NCBI GenBank assembly: GCA_001310455.1
Contig: BAXG01000003.1
Span: forward strand, 156,013-220,012
DNA: 64,000 nucleotides
Direction of reading: 5' to 3'
Origin: Photobacterium sp. JCM 19050
Lineage (GTDB): Bacteria; Pseudomonadota; Gammaproteobacteria; Enterobacterales; Vibrionaceae
This document shows positions 30,166-39,630 of the stretch, piece by piece (position 1 is the first letter of the stretch; each line of letters begins with the position of its first letter). Both the position numbers and the translations under genes were made by a program. The notes under the pieces were generated by a model. The model ran no database searches and was not told the DNA's origin. It worked only from the letters and a program-made list of their open reading frames with translations.

Positions 30166-30206
30166 TACTTCTTAGCCTCAGCCCCACAGCGTTTTGCGAA
30201 AAACCT

Positions 30207-30569
30207 ATGACAGATAAACCCTTCAACGACATCCCTTCCCTGCAACATGCCCTTGCAGAATTTGCCCACGAGAGAAATTGGGAGCAGTTCCATACGCCCA
30301 AAAACCTGGTTATGGCATTAAGCGGCGAGGTAGGTGAACTGACAGAGCTTTTCCAGTGGCTGACGCCGGAGCAAAGCCAATCCTTCCCGGAAGAAAAACG
30401 CCCGGCATTGGAACAGGAACTGGCGGATGTAATGATGTATTTGCTCCGTATAGCGGATATTTGCGAAGTTGATTTGATGGATGCCTGCAACAATAAGCTA
30501 CGGTTAAACAAAGAAAAATACCCGGTTGAAAAGTGCTTCGGGAAAGCAAAAAAGTACAACGAACTTTAA
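30207..30569 (+). CDS. MazG-like nucleotide pyrophosphohydrolase
   Basis: A 120-aa all-alpha NTP pyrophosphatase of the dCTPase/RS21-C6-like group, which removes non-canonical or excess nucleotides. Metal-binding acidic residues appear as GEVGELTELFQW and, 30 residues later, LEQELADVMMYLLRIAD, the ExxE...ExxD pattern. ATG 30207 is preferred because homologues begin near here, even though the frame extends to 30147. It stands alone, just downstream of a repeat remnant. Confidence 0.85.
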   Translation: MTDKPFNDIPSLQHALAEFAHERNWEQFHTPKNLVMALSGEVGELTELFQWLTPEQSQSFPEEKRPALEQELADVMMYLLRIADICEVDLMDACNNKLRLNKEKYPVEKCFGKAKKYNEL

Positions 30570-30677
30570 ATCACACAATTAGCCTAAAAATTCATCACAC
30601 AATTCTTTACAACGTAGACGATTAAGCGTAAACAGTCGCATTGAAACCTTTCCCTTATTCAATCCGGAACCGTTTAA

Positions 30678-31585
30678 ATGAATCGTCTCGCTATCGGCAA
30701 TGCACTCGCTGCATTGGCGTTCGTTGTGTGGGGCTTACAACCTCTGTATTACCAATACCTGCCAGCGGCAGATATGAATGAAATGCTGGCCGTTCGCGTT
30801 GCTGGCACCTTGCCCCTTGTTTGGTTATGCGTCTTTGCGTTCAAGGGGCAGGCACTCAAAATCAGGGAGTTGTTCGCTGACAAGCGTTCGTTTTTTGTCA
30901 GCGTAATAGCCGGCATTGTAATGTGCTTTTCCTGGTATGCATTTACCTGGGCACTGACAAACAACAAAGTGCTGGAATCCAGCCTTGGTTTCTTCATTAA
31001 CCCACTCTTTGTTATCGCCTTTGGCGTGATTTTTATGAAAGAGCGGCTTTCCAAAGTGCAGGGGATTGCGGTATTGCTTGCAGCCTTTGGATTGGGATAC
31101 CAAATCTGGAAATACGGCCAACTGCCTCTGGCGGCGCTGACAATGGCCTCGTTCTTTGCCATTTATGGCCTGCTTAAAAAGTACGTCCGCTACGATGCAA
31201 TGACCGCGCTTTTTGTCGAAACGCTGGTTCTCTTCCCCTTTTCAGTGGTCTATTTGGCTTGGGAAATCTTTCAGGGGCAAAGTGCCGCTTTCGATCATGG
31301 CTGGACAACCGCACTCCTTTATCTGGGATCCGCTCCGGTGACACTCCTGCCACTGGTACTTTTCTCCATGGCGGTTGCACGTACCTCCCTGAGCATGATT
31401 GGTCTGATGCAATACATTGAGCCATCCCTGCAATTCCTGCTTGCCACCCTGCTGTTTGCCGAACCTTTCGATGAAATCAAGGCAGTCAGCTTTGGCTGAT
31501 ATGGACAGGGCTTATCTTGTGTACCTTGGAAGGGCTATTCAGGCACCGCAAGCATCAGGACCCACGACAACCAGCCATACCGTGA
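30678..31585 (+). CDS. rarD: EamA family transporter RarD, one frame break near the C-terminus
   Basis: About 302 aa with ten membrane segments of the drug/metabolite exporter superfamily. N-terminal AFVVWGLQPLYYQYL and TWALTNNKVLESSLGFFINPL are typical of RarD, as is SLSMIGLMQYIEPSLQFLL. The frame ends early at 31499 because a C is missing in GGCCTG near 31,494; restoring it gives LIWTGLILCTLEGLF and a stop at 31585, the expected end. Function of RarD is poorly known (chloramphenicol-sensitive phenotype). Confidence 0.87.
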
Positions 31586-31646
31586 TGGTAAGCACTCACA
31601 ACAAATAGCGAGTGTTCACAAAAATCCCGGCAACATAACGGCAAAA

Positions 31647-31673
31647 CAGGCTCATTTCGAGCCTGTTTTTTTT
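31647..31673 (+). terminator. Rho-independent terminator after rarD
   Basis: CAGGCTC-ATTTC-GAGCCTG followed by eight T. Confidence 0.9.
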
Positions 31674-32008
31674 ATTGTCAGATTCGGATGGTCTCTTTGA
31701 CTCGTTACTTGGCGACCTGATTGACCCACACCATTACATACGCCACGCAAATTAAAGCACGAAACGAATTCACCACATGAATCTTGATGCATTTATCAGC
31801 TTGAAAGTTAGAGCCTTTTCACGAAAGACATTTCCGAATACACATTTAGGCTCAATTTGAGAAATATTTTGATCCCATCCAAATAACAAGAAAATGACAG
31901 GATTACTCTGTCTCATTTCTGAGTATGCTAGAACCCGATAAAAAGAATATTCAGTTTAAATAACAAATTACAAAAACCACTTGGGTATCGTGAACGCTAG
32001 GTGAGGGC
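31674..32008. other. Intergenic, no gene seen
   Basis: About 335 bp of AT-rich DNA upstream of the GGDEF-EAL gene. It presumably holds that gene's promoter. I see no repeat, tRNA or recognisable operator. Confidence 0.5.
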
Positions 32009-35007
32009 ATGCCAGACATTCCGCTTTTTCCCGGTTTCAGCCTGCTGATAGGTCTGACTTCGGGAATACTGCTGTTAGCCGGAGGATTCAGCCTATTTAT
32101 CTGCCAGGAACGGCAGTTCAGGCCGCTTTATATTCCATTTTCGGTAATGGCGTTCAGTGGCACCGCCTATCAAATTGCCTACTGGGTTTCGATGAAAACC
32201 CCCGACCTTCAGCTCACGATTTTGGGCTTAAAATGGCAAATTGCCACACTCTCGACTCTCGGACCGGCATTCTACATTTTTGTGGTTAAGTACATTTCGG
32301 GCAGCGTTTCCAAACGCTTTTTTCTTTTGCTTTTCACCACCTCCGCAACATCCATTGTCGGGAACCTGGTTATGCCATACTCCGGGCGCTACCAGGAACT
32401 ATCGTCTTATACGTTGCCGGATTATCTCTGGGGAGAAGAGGTTTTTACCCTCACTGGTGTAGCCGGATGGCCCCTCATTTTGCTCTACGTCCAATTTATT
32501 GCGCTGCATGTGTGGAGCATTTTTAAGGCAGTCAATCTTTACCGTAGAAGAATGATGCGGCGCTTCTACCCAATACTGGCTTCTGTGATTACCCAGGCAT
32601 TGGCACTGATATTGGTTATGAACAACCAGATGGGCGACGGGCAGAGTGTTTTCCTTGGTGGGTTTATCATCTTCTTCCTTGCCACCATTATCAGCATCAG
32701 CCTCGGGGTCGATTATCTGCATGTGGTGGTAAAGCTGCGCCGGAGAAACACTGAGCTGTATCGCGAAAAATCCCGTCGCAGAGCTATTGAGTTGGATCAG
32801 GAAAAATGGCTCCAGGTTGTAGACCAAACGCCGGTTTGCCAGATCATCATCTCTATCCAGGATCAGGTGATAAGCCAAAACCAGGCAAGCCGCCAGTTCT
32901 GGGGAGAGGATTTAACACTGCGGATGATGTGAAACTCCTGCACATCATTAAACGCCAGCATCCTGACATTATCAGCGAGCTTTCCAAGAATACGGGCATA
33001 GATGAAAAAATAAACTGCTGTGTACACTTTGAAGGTGGTACCAACCAGTCTGGCCTGACGATATCAAAAGAGTGCTGGCTGGAGTTTTCCCTGTTTCCAA
33101 TCCGGCATTCAAACGGAACACTCAAAGAGCTGGTGATTACGCATGATGACATCACTCAGGAGCAGTTTGCCTCCAACGCCATCAAACAAATTGCATCGGG
33201 TGTTGTCGCCTCTCCGGGTGATTCCCTGCTGGATGAAATTGTTGCCAGCCTGGCCCGTGTGTTAAACGCGAAATACGCGTTCGTCGCCCTTCGCACAGAA
33301 GACGACCCGATGTTGGTCAGAACGGTGGCTATTAACATCAATGGCCAGAAGGGAGAAAACTTCACCTACTCACTCAAGAACACGCCTTGCGCGAAGGTAT
33401 TGCGAACCTCCACATGTATCTACAAAAGTGGCATCCAACAGGCTTTTCCAAACGATGTGTTACTCCAGGAGCTTGGGATTGAAGGCTATATCGGCTCCCC
33501 GATAACTTATCCCAACGGGGAAACGATGGGGGTAATCGTCGCCCTTTCCGACAAGCCTTTCGACAACGTAGAGCAGTTCAGTGATGTACTCGATATCTTT
33601 GCTTCTCGTGCCGGCGCAGAAATCCATCAGCAAAAAACCGATGAAGAAGTCCGTAAACTGGCTTATCAGGATTACCTGACCCAATTGCCAAACCGGGCTG
33701 TGCTTCTGATGTCCATTCGAGAGACTCTCGACAGGTGCACGCAAAACAACGCTCACTCTTCACTAATCCTTATCGATTTGGACAACTTCAAAACAGTTAA
33801 TGACGCCCTCGGTCACGACGTGGGGGATGAGGTCTTGATGAAAGTTGGTCACCGCCTGAGGCACTATCTGCCGGATGACCATTTACTCGCCCGTATCGGC
33901 AGTGATGAGTTTGTAGTGGTAACGCCCGTTAGAGATGGACCTTGCCCGACAGGCTGCGAACTCGCCAGCAGGCTGATGACAATGCTTGATGCCCCTCTCC
34001 CTATCAGAGACGGAGAGCTCCATATCAGTGCCAGCACCGGCACGGTTCATTTCCCTGTACAGAGGCAATCCGGTGCACTGACAGAACTGGATGTTTTAAG
34101 ATTTGCCGATATTGCACTGTCACAATCGAAAAAAGCTGGCCGCGCCAAGTCTTCTGTTTTTGAGGCTGCTCATCAACAAGAGCTGGAAGAGCAAGTTACT
34201 CTTGAGCGTAAACTCCGCCGGGCGATCAACGAAAACGAACTGACCCTTTACTACCAGCCTCAGGTGAATTTTGCAGGCAAGCTTGTCGGCGTCGAGGCGC
34301 TGATACGCTGGATAGACGACGAAATAGGTTTTATCTCGCCGATAAAATTTATCACGCTTGCGGAGGAAAGCGGCCTCATCCAGCCGTTGGGGCGCTGGGT
34401 ACTCAACCAGGTATGCCGCCAAATCAATCAATGGCGTGCCCAAGATATACCCTTACCCTGCTCTGTTTCCGTCAATATATCAGCCTGGCAGTTTGCGAAA
34501 TCCGACTTTGTTGATGAGCTTATTAACATCATCAGCCATCACCAGCTCCAAGCCAACGCGCTGACCCTGGAAATCACTGAAACCGCACTGCTTCAGGACA
34601 TCAATGAGGCCAAGGCAAAGATCGAACAATTGCGTCGGGCCGGATTTCGGATGTCTCTGGATGATTTTGGAACAGGTTACTCCTCCCTTGCCTATTTGCG
34701 CGCCTTACCCTTGGATGAGTTAAAAATCGATAAGGCGTTCATTGATGAAATTTCTCCCGACAGAAAACACCCGCTGGTTGAGTCCATTATCTCCATGGGA
34801 AAAAGCCTCAATATGTCTATTGTGGCCGAGGGAGTCGAAACGTCCTTCCAGGCAGAGAAACTCAATGGGCTTTCCTGTGATGTTATGCAAGGTTATCTCT
34901 ATTCCCGCCCGTTGCCGGTAGAGCAACTGACCCCGTGGCTTGAGCAATCAGTAAAATATTCGGGTCAGCGACAGACATTGACCGACTCTATATCGGCTGG
35001 GAATTAG
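32009..35007 (+). CDS. Membrane GGDEF-EAL protein with PAS and GAF domains, one frame break
   Basis: About 999 aa controlling c-di-GMP. Seven or so membrane segments (residues 10-245), a PAS region (QVVDQTPVCQIIISIQDQVI), a GAF region (LARVLNAKYAFVALRTEDD), GGDEF, then EAL. The GGDEF signature is degenerate (RIGSDEF) and has no RxxD I-site before it. The EAL domain is complete: VEALIRW, SVNISAWQF, EITETALL, DDFGTGYSSL and IVAEGVET. It therefore most likely degrades c-di-GMP, with the GGDEF part regulatory. The frame shifts near 32,905 within GAGGATTTAAC. ATG 32009 with GGTGAGGGC upstream. Confidence 0.88.
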
Positions 35008-35056
35008 GAAAGCAGGACAAGTTTTAATCAGTTGGCGCTCAGGTGCGGATTTTCTC

Positions 35057-35085
35057 TTTACATGGTGCAACCAACCATTTATTAT
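35057..35085 (+). promoter_or_regulatory. tRNA-Ser promoter, copy 1
   Basis: TTTACA (-35) and TATTAT (-10) are separated by exactly 17 nt, twelve nt before the tRNA. The same boxes and spacing precede the second copy. Confidence 0.65.
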
Positions 35086-35096
35086 CCCTGCCCTAC

Positions 35097-35186
35097 GGAG
35101 GGATGGCTGAGCGGTTGAAAGCACCGGTCTTGAAAACCGGCATACGTTAATAGCGTATCTAGGTTCAAATCCCTATCCCTCCGCCA
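35097..35186 (+). tRNA. tRNA-Ser (TGA), copy 1, one base short in the T arm
   Basis: Class II tRNA with acceptor GGAGGGA/TCCCTCC, anticodon loop CTTGAAA (TGA), variable arm and encoded CCA. The T stem reads AGG-TTCAAAT-CCCT, while the second copy reads AGGG-TTCAAAT-CCCT; one G of a GGG run is missing, unpairing the stem. This is probably a sequencing error, since the rest is identical. Confidence 0.93.
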
Positions 35187-35194
35187 CATTAGAA

Positions 35195-35261
35195 AAGGCC
35201 ACTGAGTTTTCAGTGGCCTTTTTGCGTTTTTAGACAAAGCCCGCTTAATCGCGGGCTTTGT
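35195..35261 (+). terminator. Tandem terminators after tRNA-Ser copy 1
   Basis: AAGGCCACTG/CAGTGGCCTT followed by TTT (35195-35223), then AAAGCCCGC/GCGGGCTTT (35236-35259). Confidence 0.8.
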
Positions 35262-35439
35262 TGTATCTGCACCGCTTTCAACTGTCTGCCCCACCTGAAT
35301 TTTTTGGCCATTTTCTATCACCTGTGTTGTCTTTGTCTGTTGCCTCACGAACAATTCCGGTTGCATATGGAATAATAAAAGGTCATCCCAAACAGGTTTA
35401 TTCAAACCAATTGGCGACAACCAGCCGGAGTGACCAAGA

Positions 35440-36135
35440 ATGGAACTCGAATTGCTTGAACAAAGTGTTGAAGAGAACACGTTGAATCATGACATATTAA
35501 AAACCAGGCAAAGAGCAGAGCGGGATAGTTTCACGCCAAACCTGTCCATTCGCGTTCACAGAGCTCTGAGTTGGTTGAAAAAGTCTGAACAATGTGAAGA
35601 TGATGACTCGCGGTTTACGTTCCTGTGGATTGCTTTTAACGCTGCCTACGCTCAGGAATGGAGCCAGTGCAGTGCCATACCTGAAAAAGACAGATATCAG
35701 ACCTTTATAGACAAGCTGGTCTCTATCGACAAGGCAGGCAAGCTGCAACATCTGGTGTGGGATGAATATTCCGGCCCCATCCGCTGTATTCTTGAGAATG
35801 AATTCATTTTGCAGGCATTCTGGGAGTTTAAATCCGGCCGGTTACAGGAGCAGGAATGGCGTACCAAGTTACGCACAGCCAAACAGGCAGCCAACCATGC
35901 ACTGGCAAACACCGATACCAGCAAAGTGCTCTCCATTGTCTTCACGAGGCTTTATACGCTACGCAACCAAATCATTCATGGCGGCTCAACTTTCGGAAGT
36001 TCGGCAAACCGGAGTCAGTTAAGGGATTGCACAAACTTCCTGCAAAAAGTCATTCCTATCGTCATTTACCTGATGATGGATGGGAAAAATGAAGTTTGGG
36101 GAGACCCGGTGTATCCGCTGGTAAATTCTATGTAA
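35440..36135 (+). CDS. HEPN-like domain protein between two tRNA-Ser genes
   Basis: A 231-aa protein, not a well-known family. It is helix-rich and contains RNQIIHGG (R-x4-H) near residue 180, preceded by FTRLYTL, the hallmark of HEPN ribonuclease and Apea-like domains; SRFTFLWIAFNAAYA near residue 65 is typical of this group. GGAGTGACCAAGA precedes the ATG. The gene is flanked by two almost identical tRNA-Ser genes, which suggests acquisition by recombination at the tRNA or a tandem duplication enclosing it. A role in RNA cleavage or defence is inference; no antitoxin gene is visible beside it. Confidence 0.65.
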   Translation: MELELLEQSVEENTLNHDILKTRQRAERDSFTPNLSIRVHRALSWLKKSEQCEDDDSRFTFLWIAFNAAYAQEWSQCSAIPEKDRYQTFIDKLVSIDKAGKLQHLVWDEYSGPIRCILENEFILQAFWEFKSGRLQEQEWRTKLRTAKQAANHALANTDTSKVLSIVFTRLYTLRNQIIHGGSTFGSSANRSQLRDCTNFLQKVIPIVIYLMMDGKNEVWGDPVYPLVNSM

Positions 36136-36232
36136 AACCAAGGCGAACCACTCAAAAACTCATCAGATTGGATGATTTTCCCTCTAACGGCGCCAATAAC
36201 GGTCAAAGTCTAATCACTTGAACAAAAGGGAC

Positions 36233-36261
36233 TTTACACTCTTGCCGGGTAACATTATTAT
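36233..36261 (+). promoter_or_regulatory. tRNA-Ser promoter, copy 2
   Basis: TTTACA, 17 nt, TATTAT, as before copy 1, although the spacer sequence differs. Confidence 0.65.
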
Positions 36262-36272
36262 GGCGGCCGTAC

Positions 36273-36363
36273 GGAGGGATGGCTGAGCGGTTGAAAGCAC
36301 CGGTCTTGAAAACCGGCATACGTTAATAGCGTATCTAGGGTTCAAATCCCTATCCCTCCGCCA
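36273..36363 (+). tRNA. tRNA-Ser (TGA), copy 2
   Basis: Complete class II tRNA with encoded CCA and intact T arm. It is 8 nt upstream of tRNA-Asn, so both are probably on one transcript. Confidence 0.95.
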
Positions 36364-36371
36364 CTTTCAAT

Positions 36372-36447
36372 TCCCCCTTAGTTCAGTCGGTAGAACGGCG
36401 GACTGTTAATCCGTATGTCGCAAGTTCAAGTCTTGCAGGGGGAGCCA
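36372..36447 (+). tRNA. tRNA-Asn (GTT)
   Basis: Cloverleaf with TCCCCCT/AGGGGGA acceptor, anticodon GTT in GACTGTTAATC, T loop GTTCAAG and encoded CCA. Confidence 0.95.
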
Positions 36448-36455
36448 CTTTTAAG

Positions 36456-36483
36456 AGGCCTGGTCAAATGACCGGGCCTTTTT
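36456..36483 (+). terminator. Terminator after the tRNA-Ser/Asn unit
   Basis: AGGCCTGGTCA pairs with TGACCGGGCCT (one G-U), followed by TTTT. Confidence 0.8.
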
Positions 36484-36584
36484 CGTATAGACTCAAAACC
36501 AAGTTTTGATTCTTGCTGACCCAGGCGGCCCCGTTGTACCAAACCGGGGCGTCTCCAGCCACCTTCAGCAATCTCAGTCATTTT

Positions 36585-37988
36585 TTAGTCTTGCAAAGAG
36601 GGGCAGACTGGCATTTTAATGTGCATCGAAAGCCTTTTCACAACCCCAATGAGACGATGCTCATCATCCATTTTACCGATAACTTGGATGCCGACCGGCA
36701 AACCGTTGCTATCTAAGCCAATGGGCATCGTGATAACAGGGTGTCCAATCAGGCTTATTGGCGTAGTGTATGCCGTTAATGCGTCCAGATAATTGATTTT
36801 GATGTTGTTAACTAATAGAGGCTCGTTGTAGGACCTGTTCAGGCCGCTTTCGGTGCTTGGCTCCATGTGTTCAAAAACTCTGCAACACGTCACCGGTAAG
36901 ATCCACGCATCGTATTTTTCGAAAAACGCCTCAGCGCTTTGCATAATCTGCTGTTTTCGGGTCAATGCTGCCTGATAGTCGTCTTTTTTCCGTCTATATC
37001 CATCAAGTACATTTGAGAAAAAGTATGGCGAAAGCTTCTTCTGGGTCCTTCCTGAGAGAATTGTCAGCCACCTGATTAGCGGATTCATGAGTCCGGAAAT
37101 TTCATAACCCATTATCTGCCCGTACAGTTGCCAGCACTCCTTAAAATCAACGAGCCCGGGTTTATCTCGCTGCAAAGATATGCCACCGTCTTGCCAGATT
37201 TCGGTGATGCTATCTATCTTCGAAGATATTTCCTTATCCAAAGACAATTCGTGAATCTCTTTCCATATCGCCAGATTCAATGACCATTTGTCATCATGTT
37301 CACCACCAGAGTTTTTCGCCGGACCTTTAAGTGCTTCCCAAATAAGCAGAAGGTCTTCTGGCTCCCGAGCGATAGGCCCCGGCCGGGCAAAATGTGAAAT
37401 ACTTATTTCCGGGTTCAGGAAAATACCTTTATTCGATATAGCTCCCTCACTTGGCAATAAGCTGTAAACACCGCAGAAACAGGCCGGAATTCTGAGCGAG
37501 CCGGCAAGATCAGCACCGATATCAACAAAGCTCATTCCGGAAGCAACAGCCGTCGCGCCTCCTCCACTGCTCCCCCCACTCGTGTAGCTAACATTCCAGG
37601 GATTATTGCAAATGCCTGCCAGTTTGTTGCTTGTTTGAAAATCCATTGCCATTGGAGGCAGGCTCGTTTTCCCTATTAACGTAGCGCCATTTTTGAGTAA
37701 GGTTTCAATAACGGGTGCAGTGGTATTTGACTTGATAGTTTTACTGAGACCAAAACTGCATGGTGTGCCTTCGATATGAAACTGGTCTTTTACCGAAATT
37801 GGCAATCCAGCTAACAAGGAATGAGGACTATCCGGGGGATTCTCCGAATTGGTAAATAGAAAAGCGCGCAGTTCCCGGTCTTTCTGAGAAATTCTATTTA
37901 AAAGCGCTTCTTGGAGCTCATGTGACGTAACCTTGTTTTTGATTAATAAGTTATAGGCTTGAGTAGCAGAAAGTGTGTGGTAATCCAT
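36585..37988 (-). CDS. Amidase signature family enzyme
   Basis: Hydrolase of 467 aa using a Ser-cisSer-Lys triad. Lys lies in LPISVKDQFHI, the cis-Ser in YTSGGSSGGGATAVA and the nucleophile in GADLAGSLRIPACFCGVYSL. These match the family consensus except that the usual GSDxGGS reads GADLAGS. GAGGAATCACGC precedes the ATG. The substrate cannot be predicted (fatty amide, aryl amide or peptide amide are all possible). The AraC-GyrI regulator just upstream, in the same direction and 45 nt away, may control it. Confidence 0.88.
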   Translation of the reverse strand: MDYHTLSATQAYNLLIKNKVTSHELQEALLNRISQKDRELRAFLFTNSENPPDSPHSLLAGLPISVKDQFHIEGTPCSFGLSKTIKSNTTAPVIETLLKNGATLIGKTSLPPMAMDFQTSNKLAGICNNPWNVSYTSGGSSGGGATAVASGMSFVDIGADLAGSLRIPACFCGVYSLLPSEGAISNKGIFLNPEISISHFARPGPIAREPEDLLLIWEALKGPAKNSGGEHDDKWSLNLAIWKEIHELSLDKEISSKIDSITEIWQDGGISLQRDKPGLVDFKECWQLYGQIMGYEISGLMNPLIRWLTILSGRTQKKLSPYFFSNVLDGYRRKKDDYQAALTRKQQIMQSAEAFFEKYDAWILPVTCCRVFEHMEPSTESGLNRSYNEPLLVNNIKINYLDALTAYTTPISLIGHPVITMPIGLDSNGLPVGIQVIGKMDDEHRLIGVVKRLSMHIKMPVCPSLQD

Positions 37989-38033
37989 GCGTGATTCCTC
38001 AGGTTTATTTGACTGAGGAATTTCAACAGTTAT

Positions 38034-38927
38034 TTACGAATCAATCTGTTCAGATCGTGCGCTCTTTACAGGGAGATAGATCTCAGTGAGCCATTCATCT
38101 TTGGGAGTATTTTCGGGAGATGTCAGGTAGCGCTCGAAAGACAGATCTTCTCTCAGTTCATACTCCGAGTTTGGGAGCCAGGAACGAAGTATTAAACTCC
38201 AGGTTTGATATAAGTAGTCATAACTGCCACGGTATTCGCATATTGCCCAAAGGCCGGAGCGGATACTTCGCCAATCGGTGCTCCACCCGCAATTCTCCAT
38301 TTGTAGGTAGAAACCGCCATAAAAAATATCAGCAAACGGATCGTTAAGGCTTTGGGGACTTGAAGGGAAAGCACTGCCTACACCGAACAAATGAGGCGTG
38401 GTTGCAAGAAAAGAAAAATCCTTGGTCAAACTGCGTTGAGATTCTTTCAAAAACGTTCCGTTGTGCGTACCTTTGTCAGCCCTGTAGTTGAAGTACATTT
38501 CAGGCAAATTCTCAATACGTACTTTGAGCTGGCTTTTTGGGGCGGGTACTGTTTTCAAAAGAGGGCGAGTATGATCTCTTCCCCGTTTAGCCAAGCCCGG
38601 CACAACCCGAAACCTGCTTGGGCAAATATTAAAATGTTGTCGAAATGCACGTGAAAAAGCGCTGTGTGTTTCAAATCCTGAATCAATTGCTATTTCAATA
38701 ATACTTTTATCAGGCAGGGAGAGAAGTTCTTGCGCTGAACGCTCCAACTGACGATGCAACACGTACTGATGGAGTGATTCCCCCATATATGCACCAAACA
38801 AGCGCTGAAAATGAAACTTTGAAAGGTTGGCGTGTTCTGCAATTTGCGCTGATGTCAGCTTTTTGTCCAAATTCTCATCGATAAACAGCAGTGCATTCTC
38901 AAGTTTTTTTCGCGTTACATCACTCAT
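38034..38927 (-). CDS. AraC family regulator with GyrI-like effector domain
   Basis: About 297 aa in the Rob-like arrangement. The N-terminal AraC DNA-binding domain has SAQIAEHANLSKFHFQRLF and IEIAIDSGFETHSAFSRAF. A C-terminal GyrI-like small-molecule-binding domain begins around LKVRIENLPEMYFNYRADKG. ATG 38927 with AGGACACAACAA upstream is preferred to 38960. Proteins of this type often respond to hydrophobic compounds or drugs. The amidase follows in the same direction and is the likely target. Confidence 0.85.
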   Translation of the reverse strand: MSDVTRKKLENALLFIDENLDKKLTSAQIAEHANLSKFHFQRLFGAYMGESLHQYVLHRQLERSAQELLSLPDKSIIEIAIDSGFETHSAFSRAFRQHFNICPSRFRVVPGLAKRGRDHTRPLLKTVPAPKSQLKVRIENLPEMYFNYRADKGTHNGTFLKESQRSLTKDFSFLATTPHLFGVGSAFPSSPQSLNDPFADIFYGGFYLQMENCGWSTDWRSIRSGLWAICEYRGSYDYLYQTWSLILRSWLPNSEYELREDLSFERYLTSPENTPKDEWLTEIYLPVKSARSEQIDS

Positions 38928-39630
38928 TTGTTGTGTCCTGAAGGGTTCTGATAGCAACACATGCAGCCTTGAATTATTGACTAAAGATATTCGCTCTGAC
39001 TGCTATTAATACCAATTGGACGAGTTTTTAATCCCGAAGTTAGTTTGCTAACCATCGGATTTCGGAGGCGGTCAGTTACTCATATTGCTTCATTTCTCCA
39101 AGTTGTATACCCAAACCACCTCAAGGTGCGTGATTCAGAGTGATTTCAGTGCGTTCAATTCAAGGAAAATACCTGTAGGAATGGCTGTTCCCTTTCAAAG
39201 GTATTTGACACAGAAGTGGACGCACTGAAACACGCCCGAAGGGCGAGTTTGATTGGCTCTCATTCTGCGCTGCTGTTTCTTGATTTAGAGCCACTAGATC
39301 GTCAAAACAGCGCCTTGACTGACAGCCAATCAACTCTCGCTGAAAACTGCACCTTGAGGTGGTTTGGGTATATGTCAATCTCTCCTTTTGCACCTACCTA
39401 ACTCACAATTTCCACAATAAGCGGTTAACAGCCTTCCCCGATTTCGGTTTACTGCGCAATGTGCCTTTGAATTTGCTGCCGAACTTGCCCAAACATCTAG
39501 CGATTGCCTGGGCAATAAAAATATACCCAAACACCGGGGCGAACGCATTCCGGATCAACTGCCGGCAATCAGTTCGGATTCAGGCGCTTTTTTATGATTC
39601 AGAAAATAACGTTTTCAAGAGGATCGCTGG
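38928..39630. other. Intergenic, mostly filled by a MITE-like element
   Basis: About 700 bp separating the AraC-GyrI gene (minus) from lhgO (plus). The repeat at 39106-39372 occupies the middle. A single further partial end, TATACCCAAACACC, lies at 39522-39535. No protein gene is seen; open frames inside are short and follow the repeat structure. Confidence 0.55.
39106..39372. mobile_element. MITE-like element with 24-bp perfect terminal inverted repeats
   Basis: Ends are TATACCCAAACCACCTCAAG-GTGC and its exact complement. Inside lie further inverted repeats: TTCAGTGCGTTC/GGACGCACTGAA-like and TTGATTGGCT/AGCCAATCAA. There is no transposase, so it is non-autonomous. Ends with the same sequence recur at 30125-30165, 40849-40880 and 63988-64000. 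It resembles interspersed repeats common in Vibrionaceae, recalled rather than searched. Confidence 0.8.

Noticed and set aside
39160..39393. Frame of 77 codons inside the MITE-like element
   Set aside because: Runs through inverted repeats and ends; no similarity to a transposase.
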